Shown here one piece after another: positions 36,268 to 45,085 of a stretch of 64,000 nt of DNA. Source of the DNA: CAYMSO01 sp964393185. GTDB taxonomy: Bacteria; Patescibacteriota; Dojkabacteria; J137. Numbering within the stretch: position 1 is the first letter of the stretch; every line of letters starts with the position of its first letter. Both the position numbers and the translations under genes were made by a program. Location of the stretch: NCBI GenBank assembly GCA_964393185.1, contig CAYMSO010000003.1, positions 86,998 to 150,997 on the forward strand. Direction: 5' to 3'. The notes below the pieces were generated by a model. That model did not search any database and was not told the origin of the DNA. It was given only the letters and a program-made list of their open reading frames with translations.

Positions 36268-36670
36268 TTTCTTTCTTTTTAAAATTCAAAGAACAAGAAT
36301 TAATACAATATCTTAAACCTGTTTTGTCTTGTGGACCATCTTCAAAAAGATGTCCCAGATGCCCGCCACACTTTGCACAAATTACTTCAGTTCTAATCAT
36401 CCCGTGGGATTTATCTTCCCTAAGTTCAACTTTGTTTTTGTCTAGTGCATCGTAAAAACTTGGCCAGCCTGAGCCAGAATCAAACTTTGTTTCCGAAGAA
36501 AAAAGCTCATTCTTACAAGCAGCACAAACATACATACCGTTAGCTTTGTTATGCAATAATTCTCCTGAAAATGGTGCTTCGGTAGCCCTTAGTCTTAAAA
36601 CATTATATTGTTTAGAGTTAAGTTTATCTTTCCAATAAATGTCTGGCATTTGCTTAAGGTTTTGAGACAT
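36260..36670 (-). CDS. msrB: Peptide methionine-R-sulfoxide reductase
   Basis: A 136-residue MsrB that repairs oxidised methionine (R form). Zinc-binding pairs are C49-x2-C52 and C98-x2-C101. FDSGSGWPSFYDAL and HLGHLFEDGP are typical. The catalytic Cys122 lies in GLRYCINSCSLNF, where most relatives have RYCINSASL; here a second Cys126 is present and could act in resolving the sulfenic acid. Reductant would come from thioredoxin. The gene leads the coupled msrB-DUF2461 pair. Confidence 0.95.
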   Translation of the reverse strand: MSQNLKQMPDIYWKDKLNSKQYNVLRLRATEAPFSGELLHNKANGMYVCAACKNELFSSETKFDSGSGWPSFYDALDKNKVELREDKSHGMIRTEVICAKCGGHLGHLFEDGPQDKTGLRYCINSCSLNFKKKEND

Positions 36671-36721
36671 AAGTGCTGTTTATATTACTAGTACGTATTA
36701 AAACTGCAAAAGTTGAAAACA

Positions 36722-37336
36722 TTATTTTGTTTTGGTTTCTTGATCAACCACTTGCCATATTACAAACCCCCTCCAAACAACGGTAATAGCACAAAGAATT
36801 GTAAGTACCACAATAGAATAAGTTAGGATATCGTTGCTATCTCTGGTCAGAAAATAGTTTAGGATAGAAGCTATAAAAACAACTGCTAATCTATCACCCC
36901 GTTGTGTTATTCCTACCGAAAACTTATTTTTACCTACTTTTGTAACTCCGGAAGCAGCTTCTGCCTTGGCTTTTATGTAGCTTATACACACAGAAAGGTT
37001 AAAAAACATAAATAGTATACTCCAGTCTACTAAACCACCCATACCAATTGCCATAGGCAATAAGCCTTCTGTAAATCTGTCTATAGTTGCATCCAAAATT
37101 CCGCCGAATTGAGAAGTTCTACTAGTTGCTCTAGCTACGGTTCCGTCAATAGCGTCTGATGCAGCACCTATAACAAAAAGACTTCCTAAAAGGGAATCTC
37201 CCTGTGTATAAAAATAGAGTCCAGGAAAAAAGAAAAAAATACTTAGAATAGAGATCACATTCGGATGTAAACTCATAAATGGCCTTGCCATTATATTAGT
37301 TAAAGGCTGTAAAAGATTTCTTAGTTGTTCAAGCAT
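36722..37336 (-). CDS. CDP-alcohol phosphatidyltransferase family protein
   Basis: A 204-residue membrane enzyme with about six helices. The full family motif D-x2-D-G-x2-A-R-x8-G-x3-D-x3-D is present (Asp61, Asp64, Gly65, Ala68, Arg69, Gly78, Asp82, Asp86). Such enzymes transfer a phosphoalcohol from a CDP-activated lipid or alcohol, for example PgsA, CDP-DAG-inositol or archaetidyl transferases. It has no close neighbour in the same pathway, but a CarS-like CDP-lipid synthase lies 3 kb away (40452). The specific substrate is unclear. Confidence 0.9.
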   Translation of the reverse strand: MLEQLRNLLQPLTNIMARPFMSLHPNVISILSIFFFFPGLYFYTQGDSLLGSLFVIGAASDAIDGTVARATSRTSQFGGILDATIDRFTEGLLPMAIGMGGLVDWSILFMFFNLSVCISYIKAKAEAASGVTKVGKNKFSVGITQRGDRLAVVFIASILNYFLTRDSNDILTYSIVVLTILCAITVVWRGFVIWQVVDQETKTK

Positions 37337-37390
37337 AAAATTTATTTAATGTATATTTAATACTACAGCAGATAAGGATTATTAACAAGG

Positions 37391-38299
37391 CTATTGGCAT
37401 TCATGAGAACCTTCTACAATTAGTGGATTCTGGTCTAGCAATGTTTCTTGCGCTTCTTGATAATGTTGCTGAATAAAATCAATAACTTGTCTATCAACAT
37501 GTGCCATTTCAGCATTCTTGCATTCTGCTAACATAAAATCAGCAATCAGATCCACATCACTCTTACTATAATATTGGGCAGCTTCTGTGCCATATACTTG
37601 TTCTATATACTGTTTTACGAAGTTGTTAAGATCACTTGATTTATCCATTTTCCAAAAAATTTGTTCAGGTTTGAATTTAGCGTAATAACTTTTTCCATCG
37701 GTACCTACTATCAAAATTGGCAGGTTACGCAAATCAAATTGAAAAGTTTTAGTTGGTTTTATTTGCCAACCAGTATTATTGTAGCTAATGCTGATTCCAT
37801 AGACTGCACTTTTTAAAGACGGGCGAAGGTTTGCTGGTAGCTTGCTCATGTGCTGAGAAACTTCGTAAGAGAAACTTAATCTTAACTGAGTGGGAACTCT
37901 TTGTCTTAATAACTGGGTACATTCATTGTCTGAGTTAATTTGTTCTGGTAATGCAAGATCATCCGCATACTTCCAGCTTGTTGCTTCTCCATCCTCACCT
38001 CTACCTGTTACAATATAACAACTGAACGAATCATCATCCGGGAAGCCAAGGTTGATAGTAAAGTTAGGATCTGAAATTAAGCCATCTACAATCATTTCTA
38101 TTCCATACTGTCTCTCTAACTTTTGCTGAAGATTCAATAATTCAATAATATCTCTTTTATCTTCATCGACTGAACGACTGATAATAAGAGATATCGCACA
38201 AAATACTAGTGGTCCCCATCCAGGTGAGGAAATTATTAAGGCCTGCAAAAGATCAAAAACATTTTTAATTTGTTTAAGCTTTTTGTCCATATAGTGCAT
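37391..38299 (-). CDS. Hypothetical protein with N-terminal membrane segment
   Basis: A 302-residue protein without a recognised family. A basic N-terminus (MDKKLKQIKNVFDLL) leads into one hydrophobic stretch (about 20-41, IISSPGWGPLVFCAISLIISR). The rest is a soluble alpha/beta domain (NFTINLGFPDDDSFSCYIVTGRG, GISISYNNTGWQIKPTKTFQFDLRNLPILIVG). A -10 TATAAT on the minus strand (38314-38309) lies 9 bases before ATG 38299, so the start and a very short leader are favoured. Confidence 0.6.
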   Translation of the reverse strand: MHYMDKKLKQIKNVFDLLQALIISSPGWGPLVFCAISLIISRSVDEDKRDIIELLNLQQKLERQYGIEMIVDGLISDPNFTINLGFPDDDSFSCYIVTGRGEDGEATSWKYADDLALPEQINSDNECTQLLRQRVPTQLRLSFSYEVSQHMSKLPANLRPSLKSAVYGISISYNNTGWQIKPTKTFQFDLRNLPILIVGTDGKSYYAKFKPEQIFWKMDKSSDLNNFVKQYIEQVYGTEAAQYYSKSDVDLIADFMLAECKNAEMAHVDRQVIDFIQQHYQEAQETLLDQNPLIVEGSHECQ

Positions 38300-38357
38300 A
38301 ATTTACGAATTATAACATGATTCAATATTTTCAAATTACTTCTTAATTCGCCGATGC

Positions 38358-38363
38358 TATAAT
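38358..38363 (+). promoter_or_regulatory. Extended -10 TGCTATAAT of the first kinase-like gene
   Basis: TATAAT with TG one base upstream, 21 bases before ATG 38385. Its paralogue at 39461 has the same arrangement (TGATATAAT, 39425-39432), so the promoters may also be duplicated. Confidence 0.5.
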
Positions 38364-38384
38364 AATTTGTTTAGCGAATATTGA

Positions 38385-39305
38385 ATGGACAAAATCGAGA
38401 AATTAATCAGAGACAAAGCAATTTACTCACCATCTGGCTACAAAGAAATAGATACACAGGAATTATTGACCCATTTTGAAGCAGAACGTAAATATGGAGG
38501 CCAATTATCTCGAGTTTATGTTATCAAAAATGCTCCATGGGTTATAAAGGAAGCAAGATGGGATATTAAGTTGGAACTAGCAAAAGGCGGAATCCCATTA
38601 CCTTTAAAAATAACAGAGAGGGTAATGAAGCTATTTTCGTTTACATTCTTGCCAGACAAGGAAGAAATCCTAAATCAATACAAATTGTATCTGGAGTTTG
38701 CCCAATATATGGGTTATTTTAAAGATGATGCAACATATTATCACCCCAATAGAGATTTGATGTTCCTATCTCAAAAAAATATTAGAAATTCTTTACTATT
38801 TTTTAAACCCGAAATAGAAAAAGAGTTTGATTTTAAAATCAGCTCGAGAATTGACGAAATTCTAACATCCGATATTAAATATCATAACTTCTTACCAAAA
38901 GAGTATTTACTTGTTGGTAAGTCAATTTCTAAAGAAAATAAAGGAAAAATTACATCCCTTATGTTCCAGGAGTTTATAAAAGGAAAGCAGCTTTACGAAG
39001 TATCGGATAAAGAAATGAAATTAGAACACAAAAAGCAGCTAATTTTAATGATCTACCTAATACTTTTGATGCAAATGCAAATCAAAACTTTGCCCGACAC
39101 TCGGCCAAGATACAATTTCTTGCAAGCATATAACTGGCTTACAAAAACAGATAATGTGATTGTTGCCAAGGAGGGCTTAAGATTTGTGGACACTAGATGG
39201 TTCTGGGATACAGATGGTAATTTGATAAAAAGAGGCTTATTTATACCTAACTTGGTAATTCAGAAAGCCAAAACTAGCCTTAACGCATTGCTGAAGGGTA
39301 TCTAA
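38385..39305 (+). CDS. Kinase-fold-like protein, tandem copy A
   Basis: A 306-residue protein, paralogous over its length to the next gene (39461). An N-terminal strand pair with PWVIKEARWD has a Lys in the position of the ATP-anchoring Lys of kinases. The middle is helical (IPLPLKITERVMKLFSFTFLPDKEEIL). FQEFIKGKQLYEV resembles a hinge. LPDTRPRYNFLQAYNWLTKTDNVIVAKEGLRFVDTRWFWD would supply a catalytic-loop Asp, an Asn and a metal Asp. HRD and DFG are not present in canonical form. Assignment to the protein-kinase/APH fold is inference from these patterns; the gene is otherwise unrecognised. Confidence 0.65.
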   Translation: MDKIEKLIRDKAIYSPSGYKEIDTQELLTHFEAERKYGGQLSRVYVIKNAPWVIKEARWDIKLELAKGGIPLPLKITERVMKLFSFTFLPDKEEILNQYKLYLEFAQYMGYFKDDATYYHPNRDLMFLSQKNIRNSLLFFKPEIEKEFDFKISSRIDEILTSDIKYHNFLPKEYLLVGKSISKENKGKITSLMFQEFIKGKQLYEVSDKEMKLEHKKQLILMIYLILLMQMQIKTLPDTRPRYNFLQAYNWLTKTDNVIVAKEGLRFVDTRWFWDTDGNLIKRGLFIPNLVIQKAKTSLNALLKGI

Positions 39306-39460
39306 CATTCTTTTTCCAAAGCATTCTTTTGTAAATGTTTAATTAAATTTGGGAAGCAAATAGCGGGCATTTGGGCATTGTCAGATACTTGCCCAACAAT
39401 TCTATACCATTTTTACGACTTACTGATATAATAATTCAGTTTTAAAGATCAAATTACTCG

Positions 39461-40450
39461 GTGAATAAAATTAGTGCCACTAAAATCAAATCTGGAATAG
39501 CAAAATTGCAAAAGTTTAATCAGCCCAGGGACGAAATCGAAGAACAATTAAAATTAAATGCTGTTTATTCCGACGAAAATTATAAAATTTCGGATGTTAA
39601 GTCTATACTCAAAGAGTACAAATTAAAACAAATAGGCAAAGGAATTTACAACAGAGTATTTAGAATTGAAAACAAACCCTGGATAGTAAAAGAGGGCAGG
39701 TGGGATCTAAGCATAGAAATTTTCAGGGGAAAGCATGTTCCTTTACCAGCCAGACTTGTAGAAGCGTCTTTAAGTCTAGCAGCCAGCTATAAATTTTTAC
39801 CTACAATCAAGGAAATATTAAAACAATATAAAGAATATTTGGAATTTACTCAATATTTCGGTTACTTCGAAAAAGAAGCTGACTACCATCATCCATATAG
39901 AGATTTGTTATTTTTATCTCAGAAAAATATCAGAGCATCTCTAAGATTCTTTAAACCCGAAATCGAAAAGGAATATAACATAAAAATTAATGGTAAACTT
40001 GACGAAATATTTAGCTCGGATCTAATACTGCACAATTTCCTTCCTAAAGAATATTTACTTATAGGAGAGTCATTTTCCAGAGAAAATAACAACAAAGTTA
40101 CTTCGTTTATTTTTCAAGAGTTTGTGAATGGTAAAGTACTCAGAGATGTGCCAAGAAAAGAGCAATCAAAAAATATAAAGAATCAATTGATTTTACTTGC
40201 GTATTTAATTTTGTTAATGCATATGCAAATTAGATTACTACCCGATACGCGTCCAAGATACCATTTTATTGAGGCTTATGATTGGCTTACAAAAACTGAT
40301 AACATTATGATAGCTGACGATAAACTCGTTTTTATTGATACACGTTGGTTTTGGAACACAAAAACAAATATAATCAGACGGGGATTATTCATTCCTCAGC
40401 TTACGATTAACCGTTGTAAATCTACTTTATTAAAATTATTAGAGTATTAA
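39461..40450 (+). CDS. Kinase-fold-like protein, tandem copy B
   Basis: A 329-residue paralogue of the preceding gene with a GTG start. Here the glycine-rich loop is clearer: IGKGIYNRVF (Gly59, Gly61, Val66), then PWIVKEGRWD with Lys77. FQEFVNGKVL, LLPDTRPRYHFIEAYDWLTKTDNIMI and LVFIDTRWFW align with copy A without gaps in the shared motifs. Shared spans such as QKNIR(A/N)SL.FFKPEIEKE and HNFLPKEYLL(V/I)G show a fairly recent tandem duplication. The stop is 1 base before the ATG of the CarS-like gene, so transcription continues through it. Confidence 0.68.
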   Translation: MNKISATKIKSGIAKLQKFNQPRDEIEEQLKLNAVYSDENYKISDVKSILKEYKLKQIGKGIYNRVFRIENKPWIVKEGRWDLSIEIFRGKHVPLPARLVEASLSLAASYKFLPTIKEILKQYKEYLEFTQYFGYFEKEADYHHPYRDLLFLSQKNIRASLRFFKPEIEKEYNIKINGKLDEIFSSDLILHNFLPKEYLLIGESFSRENNNKVTSFIFQEFVNGKVLRDVPRKEQSKNIKNQLILLAYLILLMHMQIRLLPDTRPRYHFIEAYDWLTKTDNIMIADDKLVFIDTRWFWNTKTNIIRRGLFIPQLTINRCKSTLLKLLEY

Positions 40451-40451
40451 T

Positions 40452-41006
40452 ATGGAAGATATCATAATTCCTATATGGCTTTTCTTACCAGCTGCGTTTT
40501 CTAATATGTTTGCAGCACTATCAAGATATTTAAAATTCTTAGGCTTTTTGGCACTGCCGGTGGATATGGGAATTACTATTAAAGGGCAGAGGTTACTAGG
40601 AAAAAATAAAACAGTACGAGGTTTTATAATTGGAACACTAGCTGCATCTGTGTTGGGCTTAGTACTAAAAATTGTTTACACTACGTTGAATTTCCAGGAT
40701 TTATTTAATTTGGAATTTGCATATCAAGATTTTAATGCTCCGTTGTTTGGTGCAATTATTGGTTTTGGTGCTCTTTTTGGAGATTCTGTAGAAAGTTTTT
40801 TCAAGAGAAGAGTAGGAATAAAACCTGGTGAGCCATGGTTATTTTTTGATCAAACAGATTATATTTTTGGCTGCATAGCATTTTCTTTTTTGTATACCGA
40901 ATTTGAAGTAATTTCTTACATTTCTATATTCCTGTTTTACGGCATTGGTCACTTATTAGTTAAATATGTCGGCTTCCAAATTGGCTTAGAAGATAAGAAA
41001 ATTTAG
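40452..41006 (+). CDS. CDP-archaeol synthase-like (CarS/CdsA-type) membrane protein
   Basis: A 184-residue membrane protein of the CarS/DUF46 group. IKGQRLLGKNKTVRGFIIGTLAAS matches the family's G.R.lGd.KT.rG...G segment. FGALFGDSVESFFKRRVGIKPGEPWLFFDQTDYIFGCIAFS matches its GD...SF.KRR.gi.pG..w...DQ.Dy..Ga segment. The enzyme family makes CDP-activated lipid from CTP and a phospholipid precursor. In CPR genomes such genes are common though full lipid pathways are usually absent. It is co-transcribed with the kinase-like gene B and the ATP-grasp gene. Confidence 0.88.
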   Translation: MEDIIIPIWLFLPAAFSNMFAALSRYLKFLGFLALPVDMGITIKGQRLLGKNKTVRGFIIGTLAASVLGLVLKIVYTTLNFQDLFNLEFAYQDFNAPLFGAIIGFGALFGDSVESFFKRRVGIKPGEPWLFFDQTDYIFGCIAFSFLYTEFEVISYISIFLFYGIGHLLVKYVGFQIGLEDKKI

Positions 41007-41009
41007 AAT

Positions 41010-41843
41010 ATGAATTTACATATTGCCTGTTTGATTAAAGCCTGTAACAATCTAGGCATTAGCTATAAATCACTTCACAAGTCTGGAAACGTGATTCAAG
41101 TTAATAATTTACCAGGCGCAATTTTTGCAAATCATTCAGTGCCATTTAATTCTTCTGTTGTTTCCCTGATCTGCAAAGACAAAGATTACACAGCTCAACT
41201 TCTCCAAGATTCTATAAATATGCCCAGGCACTTTTCTTACTTAGATCCAGCAACCAAACAAATATACAATGAGTATAAAGAATTTATTAACTTGGAAGCA
41301 ATCAAACAGCATATTATTCAGAACTTTAAGTTCCCTTTAATCTTGAAAAGAAATAGAGGCTCTGTTGGGAGCAATGTTTTTAAATGCCAAACAGAAGATC
41401 AGATTTTAAACTATCTTGAATTAATCTTTCAGAAAAATTCTATTGCTTACGATTATGTTGCCATTGCTCAAGATTATGTAGATCCGGCCATTGAATATCG
41501 GGTAATAATTTTCGACAAGCAGGTTCAATTTATTTACCAAAAAGATAACTCTAAGTCCAAGTTTGTAGGTAATGTAAGTCCGTTACATTTTGATAATGCA
41601 AGAGCGGTATTACTTGAAGACTCAGATTTAATCAACAAAGTTGAGAAATTTATTGCCCCAATTTACTCAAAATTAGATCTGCAATATTGTGGTCTAGATA
41701 TTATTCAAGATCATCACGAGAATTTATGGCTTATCGAATTAAACTCGACACCCGGCTTTAATATTTTTATGCGAGATAATGGGCAAGCACAAATAGTAAG
41801 GCTTTTCGAGAAGATGCTTTCCAAGCTTTGTAAGATTGACTAA
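41010..41843 (+). CDS. ATP-grasp family ligase (RimK-like)
   Basis: A 277-residue protein with an ATP-grasp fold. FPLILKRNRGSVGSNVFKC gives the ATP-binding Lys and a Gly-rich loop. EYRVIIFDKQVQFIYQKDN and the end strand LDLQYCGLDIIQDHHENLWLIELNSTPGF give the metal-binding Asp, Glu and Asn. Such enzymes add an amino acid or other carboxylate to an amine using ATP. The N-terminal 90 residues are not familiar. It lies 3 bases after the CarS-like gene. The acceptor is unknown, and no LysW carrier protein is seen nearby. Confidence 0.8.
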   Translation: MNLHIACLIKACNNLGISYKSLHKSGNVIQVNNLPGAIFANHSVPFNSSVVSLICKDKDYTAQLLQDSINMPRHFSYLDPATKQIYNEYKEFINLEAIKQHIIQNFKFPLILKRNRGSVGSNVFKCQTEDQILNYLELIFQKNSIAYDYVAIAQDYVDPAIEYRVIIFDKQVQFIYQKDNSKSKFVGNVSPLHFDNARAVLLEDSDLINKVEKFIAPIYSKLDLQYCGLDIIQDHHENLWLIELNSTPGFNIFMRDNGQAQIVRLFEKMLSKLCKID

Positions 41844-41877
41844 ATTGCCGTAAAATGTTGTTAGTAACAAAAAAAGT

Positions 41878-42192
41878 ATGGCAGATGCTCAATCCCAAAA
41901 TAGCAACCTGGTCGCAGTAGAAGAAAAGTTAGAAAAAGAAATAGAAATAAAAGCCAGAAGACGAGCCCGAGAGAAAGGTAGTTTTCTTTCTCACCTTTTT
42001 ATCTTTATTATTGTTAATCTGGGAGTCTTAATCTATGTTTTGATTAAAGATAAAGACCCAATAACATTTGAGTATTTTGTTAAAGGATGGGGAATAGGGT
42101 TATTGGTACACTTTCTATCTGTATATATTTTTGACGGTATTGTGGCTAATTATGTCGATAGGTTAGAGGAGAAGGAAAAGGAATCTAAGTAG
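41878..42192 (+). CDS. 2TM domain protein
   Basis: A 104-residue protein. An N-terminal coiled coil (about 10-38, EKLEKEIEIKARRRAREKGSF) leads into two membrane helices (LSHLFIFIIVNLGVLIYVLI and GWGIGLLVHFLSVYIFDG), the arrangement of the small 2TM family, whose function is unknown. The final residues are charged. It overlaps the convergent gene at 42185 by 8 bases. Confidence 0.75.
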   Translation: MADAQSQNSNLVAVEEKLEKEIEIKARRRAREKGSFLSHLFIFIIVNLGVLIYVLIKDKDPITFEYFVKGWGIGLLVHFLSVYIFDGIVANYVDRLEEKEKESK

Positions 42193-42760
42193 GGATTTTG
42201 ATTAATTCGCCAGTCCAATCGCCACCAAATACAAAATTTACCGACCTTCTTAAATCTTGCAGGTTATTCTCTATAATAAATGTTTTTTCTGGGTAGAAAT
42301 ATTGGCCGGCAAGCGTTTTTGGACGATTGATACCTTCACCCAAAGTGTGCCTTATGTATTCAGAAGAATTTTGTTCGTCTGGAACATAAAAATTTGATGG
42401 AGAGCAAGCTAACCACCTATCAAAATTATCAAACCTAGCTACTGCTATATAATGGTTGAATATGGATGATCCGTATGGCATATTGGGACTATAAAGCAAA
42501 TACGTTGTGGTATCTAATCCGCTTTGCATGCTGGTAGCTTTAAGATAGTTAGAAAAAGTTACCGAGCCTTCGTAGCAATTGCCAAGGGTTATTAAAGCTT
42601 TGATTGCTTCTACTTTACTTTTATGACAATGTACTTCTTGATTTTGAATTAGTTGGATCATGGAAGCCTTCTTTTGACGGTAAACGCATTTTAATGTATG
42701 TGCCATAGCGCTTGTAGCTAAGTCTGTTATCACCGAATCATTTATCTGCTCTTGTTCCAT
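42185..42760 (-). CDS. Hypothetical protein with a Cys/His-containing domain
   Basis: A protein of about 191 residues, unrecognised. A helical N-terminal part (SVITDLATSAMAHTLKCVYRQKKASMIQLIQNQEVHC) is followed by an alpha/beta segment (LLYSPNMPYGSSIFNHYIAVARFDNFDRWLACSPSNFYVP). A single Cys in LGNCYEGS and a later NHYIAV His could be a papain-like or transglutaminase-like pair, which is speculative. No signal peptide. ATG 42760 (MEQEQIND) is preferred over 42784. Confidence 0.55.
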   Translation of the reverse strand: MEQEQINDSVITDLATSAMAHTLKCVYRQKKASMIQLIQNQEVHCHKSKVEAIKALITLGNCYEGSVTFSNYLKATSMQSGLDTTTYLLYSPNMPYGSSIFNHYIAVARFDNFDRWLACSPSNFYVPDEQNSSEYIRHTLGEGINRPKTLAGQYFYPEKTFIIENNLQDLRRSVNFVFGGDWTGELIKIPT

Positions 42761-42842
42761 TGTAAATGTAAATAAAAACAGCAAATTTTAGCATTAATTA
42801 AAACTGATGCCAATAAGTATCGACAAAATCTAAAAAGGGTGG

Positions 42843-42848
42843 TATAAT
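42843..42848 (+). promoter_or_regulatory. Extended -10 TGGTATAAT
   Basis: A perfect TATAAT with an upstream TG, 30 bases before ATG 42879. It supports the plus-strand gene as real, against a longer antisense frame over the same bases. Confidence 0.5.
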
Positions 42849-42878
42849 ATTATAGACTTAATTTATTAGGTTAATTGT

Positions 42879-43232
42879 ATGGAACATAAAGATAATGAAG
42901 TTATTGACGCAGTAGTCGATGAAAAGGGGCGGATGTTAAGAATTGTACCAAGAGAAGATTCAAATGCCCCTAAAATTGATTTAGTAGTAGAAACTCTTAG
43001 AACCAGAGGAGGAATTAGTCTTCCTGACATAAGTAAGCTACTATTAGTAGCTAGAAATAACAAACTTGCTACACAAGAAATTCCAATGGTTAAGCTTGCA
43101 GCCGAGTTAGAACGTCTTGGACGTTTAGGAATTGATTTAAACGGGAACCCTATGGCATCTGCATCCGAAATTGAGGCAGTTAGAAATTCTTTAAATGAGC
43201 TTAAACAATTGTTTGACAAGAATGAGTCATAA
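42879..43232 (+). CDS. Hypothetical 117-residue protein
   Basis: A soluble protein, unrecognised, with an acidic N-terminus (MEHKDNEVIDAVVDEKGRML), a strand/helix mid part (IDLVVETLRTRGGISLPDISKLLLV) and a helical C-terminus (SEIEAVRNSLNELKQLFD). A TATAAT box stands 30 bases before the ATG. A minus-strand frame over 42866-43261 is rejected because it has serine/leucine-rich shadow composition. Confidence 0.55.
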   Translation: MEHKDNEVIDAVVDEKGRMLRIVPREDSNAPKIDLVVETLRTRGGISLPDISKLLLVARNNKLATQEIPMVKLAAELERLGRLGIDLNGNPMASASEIEAVRNSLNELKQLFDKNES

Positions 43233-43270
43233 CTTGTACTAAATATCAATACAAAAGGCACTACGTATAG

Positions 43271-43618
43271 TTATGTTTCTGAGGAAGGTGAATAACGATT
43301 GAGTCGTTCTAAAATACCTTCAATATCTTCAGAGTCATGTTTGTTGAAAGTATAATTGAAAATATTTTCTGCAATAATCGTTATTAAATTTGTCATTGCG
43401 TTAGTATCATCTATATTTAAGTTAGTTACTTTGCCTGATAGTATTGCCAAGACTGTCTCTTTAAAGATTGGAATTTTTAGTTCGTTAAGTTCAGCATCTG
43501 TAAGATTGGGGTTGTTGGCAGCTACACCAGAAAGCATTTTTCTGACTTCTAATGCTATCTGAACAGTTTGGTCTGTAGCTTCAGATCTATAATCATCTAG
43601 ATTAATGACATTACTCAT
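43271..43618 (-). CDS. Hypothetical 115-residue protein
   Basis: A small helical protein beginning MSNVINLDDYR, unrecognised. No cysteine, no membrane helix. Its ATG overlaps the stop of the 486-residue gene by 4 bases, so it is translationally coupled to it and the two products probably work together. Confidence 0.6.
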   Translation of the reverse strand: MSNVINLDDYRSEATDQTVQIALEVRKMLSGVAANNPNLTDAELNELKIPIFKETVLAILSGKVTNLNIDDTNAMTNLITIIAENIFNYTFNKHDSEDIEGILERLNRYSPSSET

Positions 43619-45075
43619 GCAGTTTTGTTGCGTAAATTGTTTTCAGCCCATGCTTTCAGATGCTCTACGTCACTGTTCGGTAGAATTGGGCTCAATCCTT
43701 CCAGAAGCCGCTGAACCGCATTAGATACTTCTTGCAAGTTACCAGTATTAGCAGCATTTGTTAATTCTCGTATAATCATAGTACGTTGGATCGATTGTAA
43801 ATTCAGGGTTTTTATGGATTTTATAAGGTCATCAACCCTCTGTGGAACTCCTTTTGCTGCATCTCTGATTACTTTCTGTCTTCTATTAATTTGAGTATCT
43901 AATTCTTCGAGCAAGCGCTGCCTAGACCAAGTATGTACTTTTAGTCCACTATCTTCTTCAGAGTTTTGTAGTAAAGCAAGAAGGTAAGCTGGATAATTTT
44001 TAGGATCTTTAGCTAACGACTCCAACTTTAATATACTATCTAATCCATAATTTATATCTTCTAAATCATCCTCATTTAAGTCATGAAACTTAATCTGTTG
44101 TACTAAATCCACCAGGATTTGTAAATTGCCTTTAGGGTTTGCGTTAATAGCTTCGACTATTTTTTGCCTTATATCTAGCTCTTCTGTTCCAAGTTGAGAC
44201 ACTTGACTGAATCTCTTTTCAAATTCATTACACTGAGTAGGGTTGTTTGTTAGATCGGTAATTATGTTGTTGACTGTAATCAGCCTTTGGTTTAAATATT
44301 CAATAGGAATGAAAGTTGATTCTACTGCACTCACTTTGCACATCTGCCTTAATCCACTATTCAAACCTAATGCAAGCGTTGTTTTGTATCTACTATTACC
44401 AATAATCGCTTCAAAATCCTCAGACTCTACTAGCATCTGTATTTCATCTGCATATAACTTAACTCTTAAATCACTAAGGATGAGGCATCTGTTTTTCCAC
44501 ATATCAACTTGTGATCCGGTTCTGTCATTTTTCTTTGAATTCTTTACAACTTCGAAAAGTGGTCCACCTAAATAGTTTTCCATAATTTCCTGGAGAGCCA
44601 CAATTTGACCATCCTGTTGATAAATATAGGATGCTAACGTATGGATAAAATCTCGAACATGCCAAAGATGTAAACTCTGTCTTTCTAATTTCATCTTCTC
44701 CATCTTCTCCCGTTCGTCTTCTATTTTGGAACTTGGGATTTCTCTTAAATACTCGGCTATAGATCTATCTATTAGAAATTTGAAGGCATTTTGCAGATTA
44801 GAAAAATAAACATCTACCTCTTCTTGATTTAAATCATCAACAGGGATGTTTGTTAAGGACGCTGTAAATACTTTTTTAAAATCTGGATTACTAAAAAGCT
44901 CAATACTCCAGATGTCATCCCTTATCAATTCACAATAATCATCAAAATCATTAGTTGTCCAGTCGGACTTATCTTCCTGGTATGCCGACAAAATTTCAGA
45001 CTCTATCGAACCGTTCTTTACAGAAAGCGGATTGCCATCCGCAGAGAGCTCGTTTAATTGTACTATACTAGACAT
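43615..45075 (-). CDS. Hypothetical helical 486-residue protein
   Basis: A soluble, acidic, mostly helical protein with no recognised domain. It has many short paired helices (for example IGNSRYKTTLALGLNSGLRQM, LQEVSNAVQRLLEGLSPIL), which suggests an alpha-solenoid or scaffold. It starts 10 bases after the hydrolase gene stop and overlaps the 115-residue gene, giving a three-gene operon (hydrolase, this gene, small protein). The function cannot be stated. Confidence 0.6.
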   Translation of the reverse strand: MSSIVQLNELSADGNPLSVKNGSIESEILSAYQEDKSDWTTNDFDDYCELIRDDIWSIELFSNPDFKKVFTASLTNIPVDDLNQEEVDVYFSNLQNAFKFLIDRSIAEYLREIPSSKIEDEREKMEKMKLERQSLHLWHVRDFIHTLASYIYQQDGQIVALQEIMENYLGGPLFEVVKNSKKNDRTGSQVDMWKNRCLILSDLRVKLYADEIQMLVESEDFEAIIGNSRYKTTLALGLNSGLRQMCKVSAVESTFIPIEYLNQRLITVNNIITDLTNNPTQCNEFEKRFSQVSQLGTEELDIRQKIVEAINANPKGNLQILVDLVQQIKFHDLNEDDLEDINYGLDSILKLESLAKDPKNYPAYLLALLQNSEEDSGLKVHTWSRQRLLEELDTQINRRQKVIRDAAKGVPQRVDDLIKSIKTLNLQSIQRTMIIRELTNAANTGNLQEVSNAVQRLLEGLSPILPNSDVEHLKAWAENNLRNKTA

Positions 45076-45085
45076 TAGTTTATTG

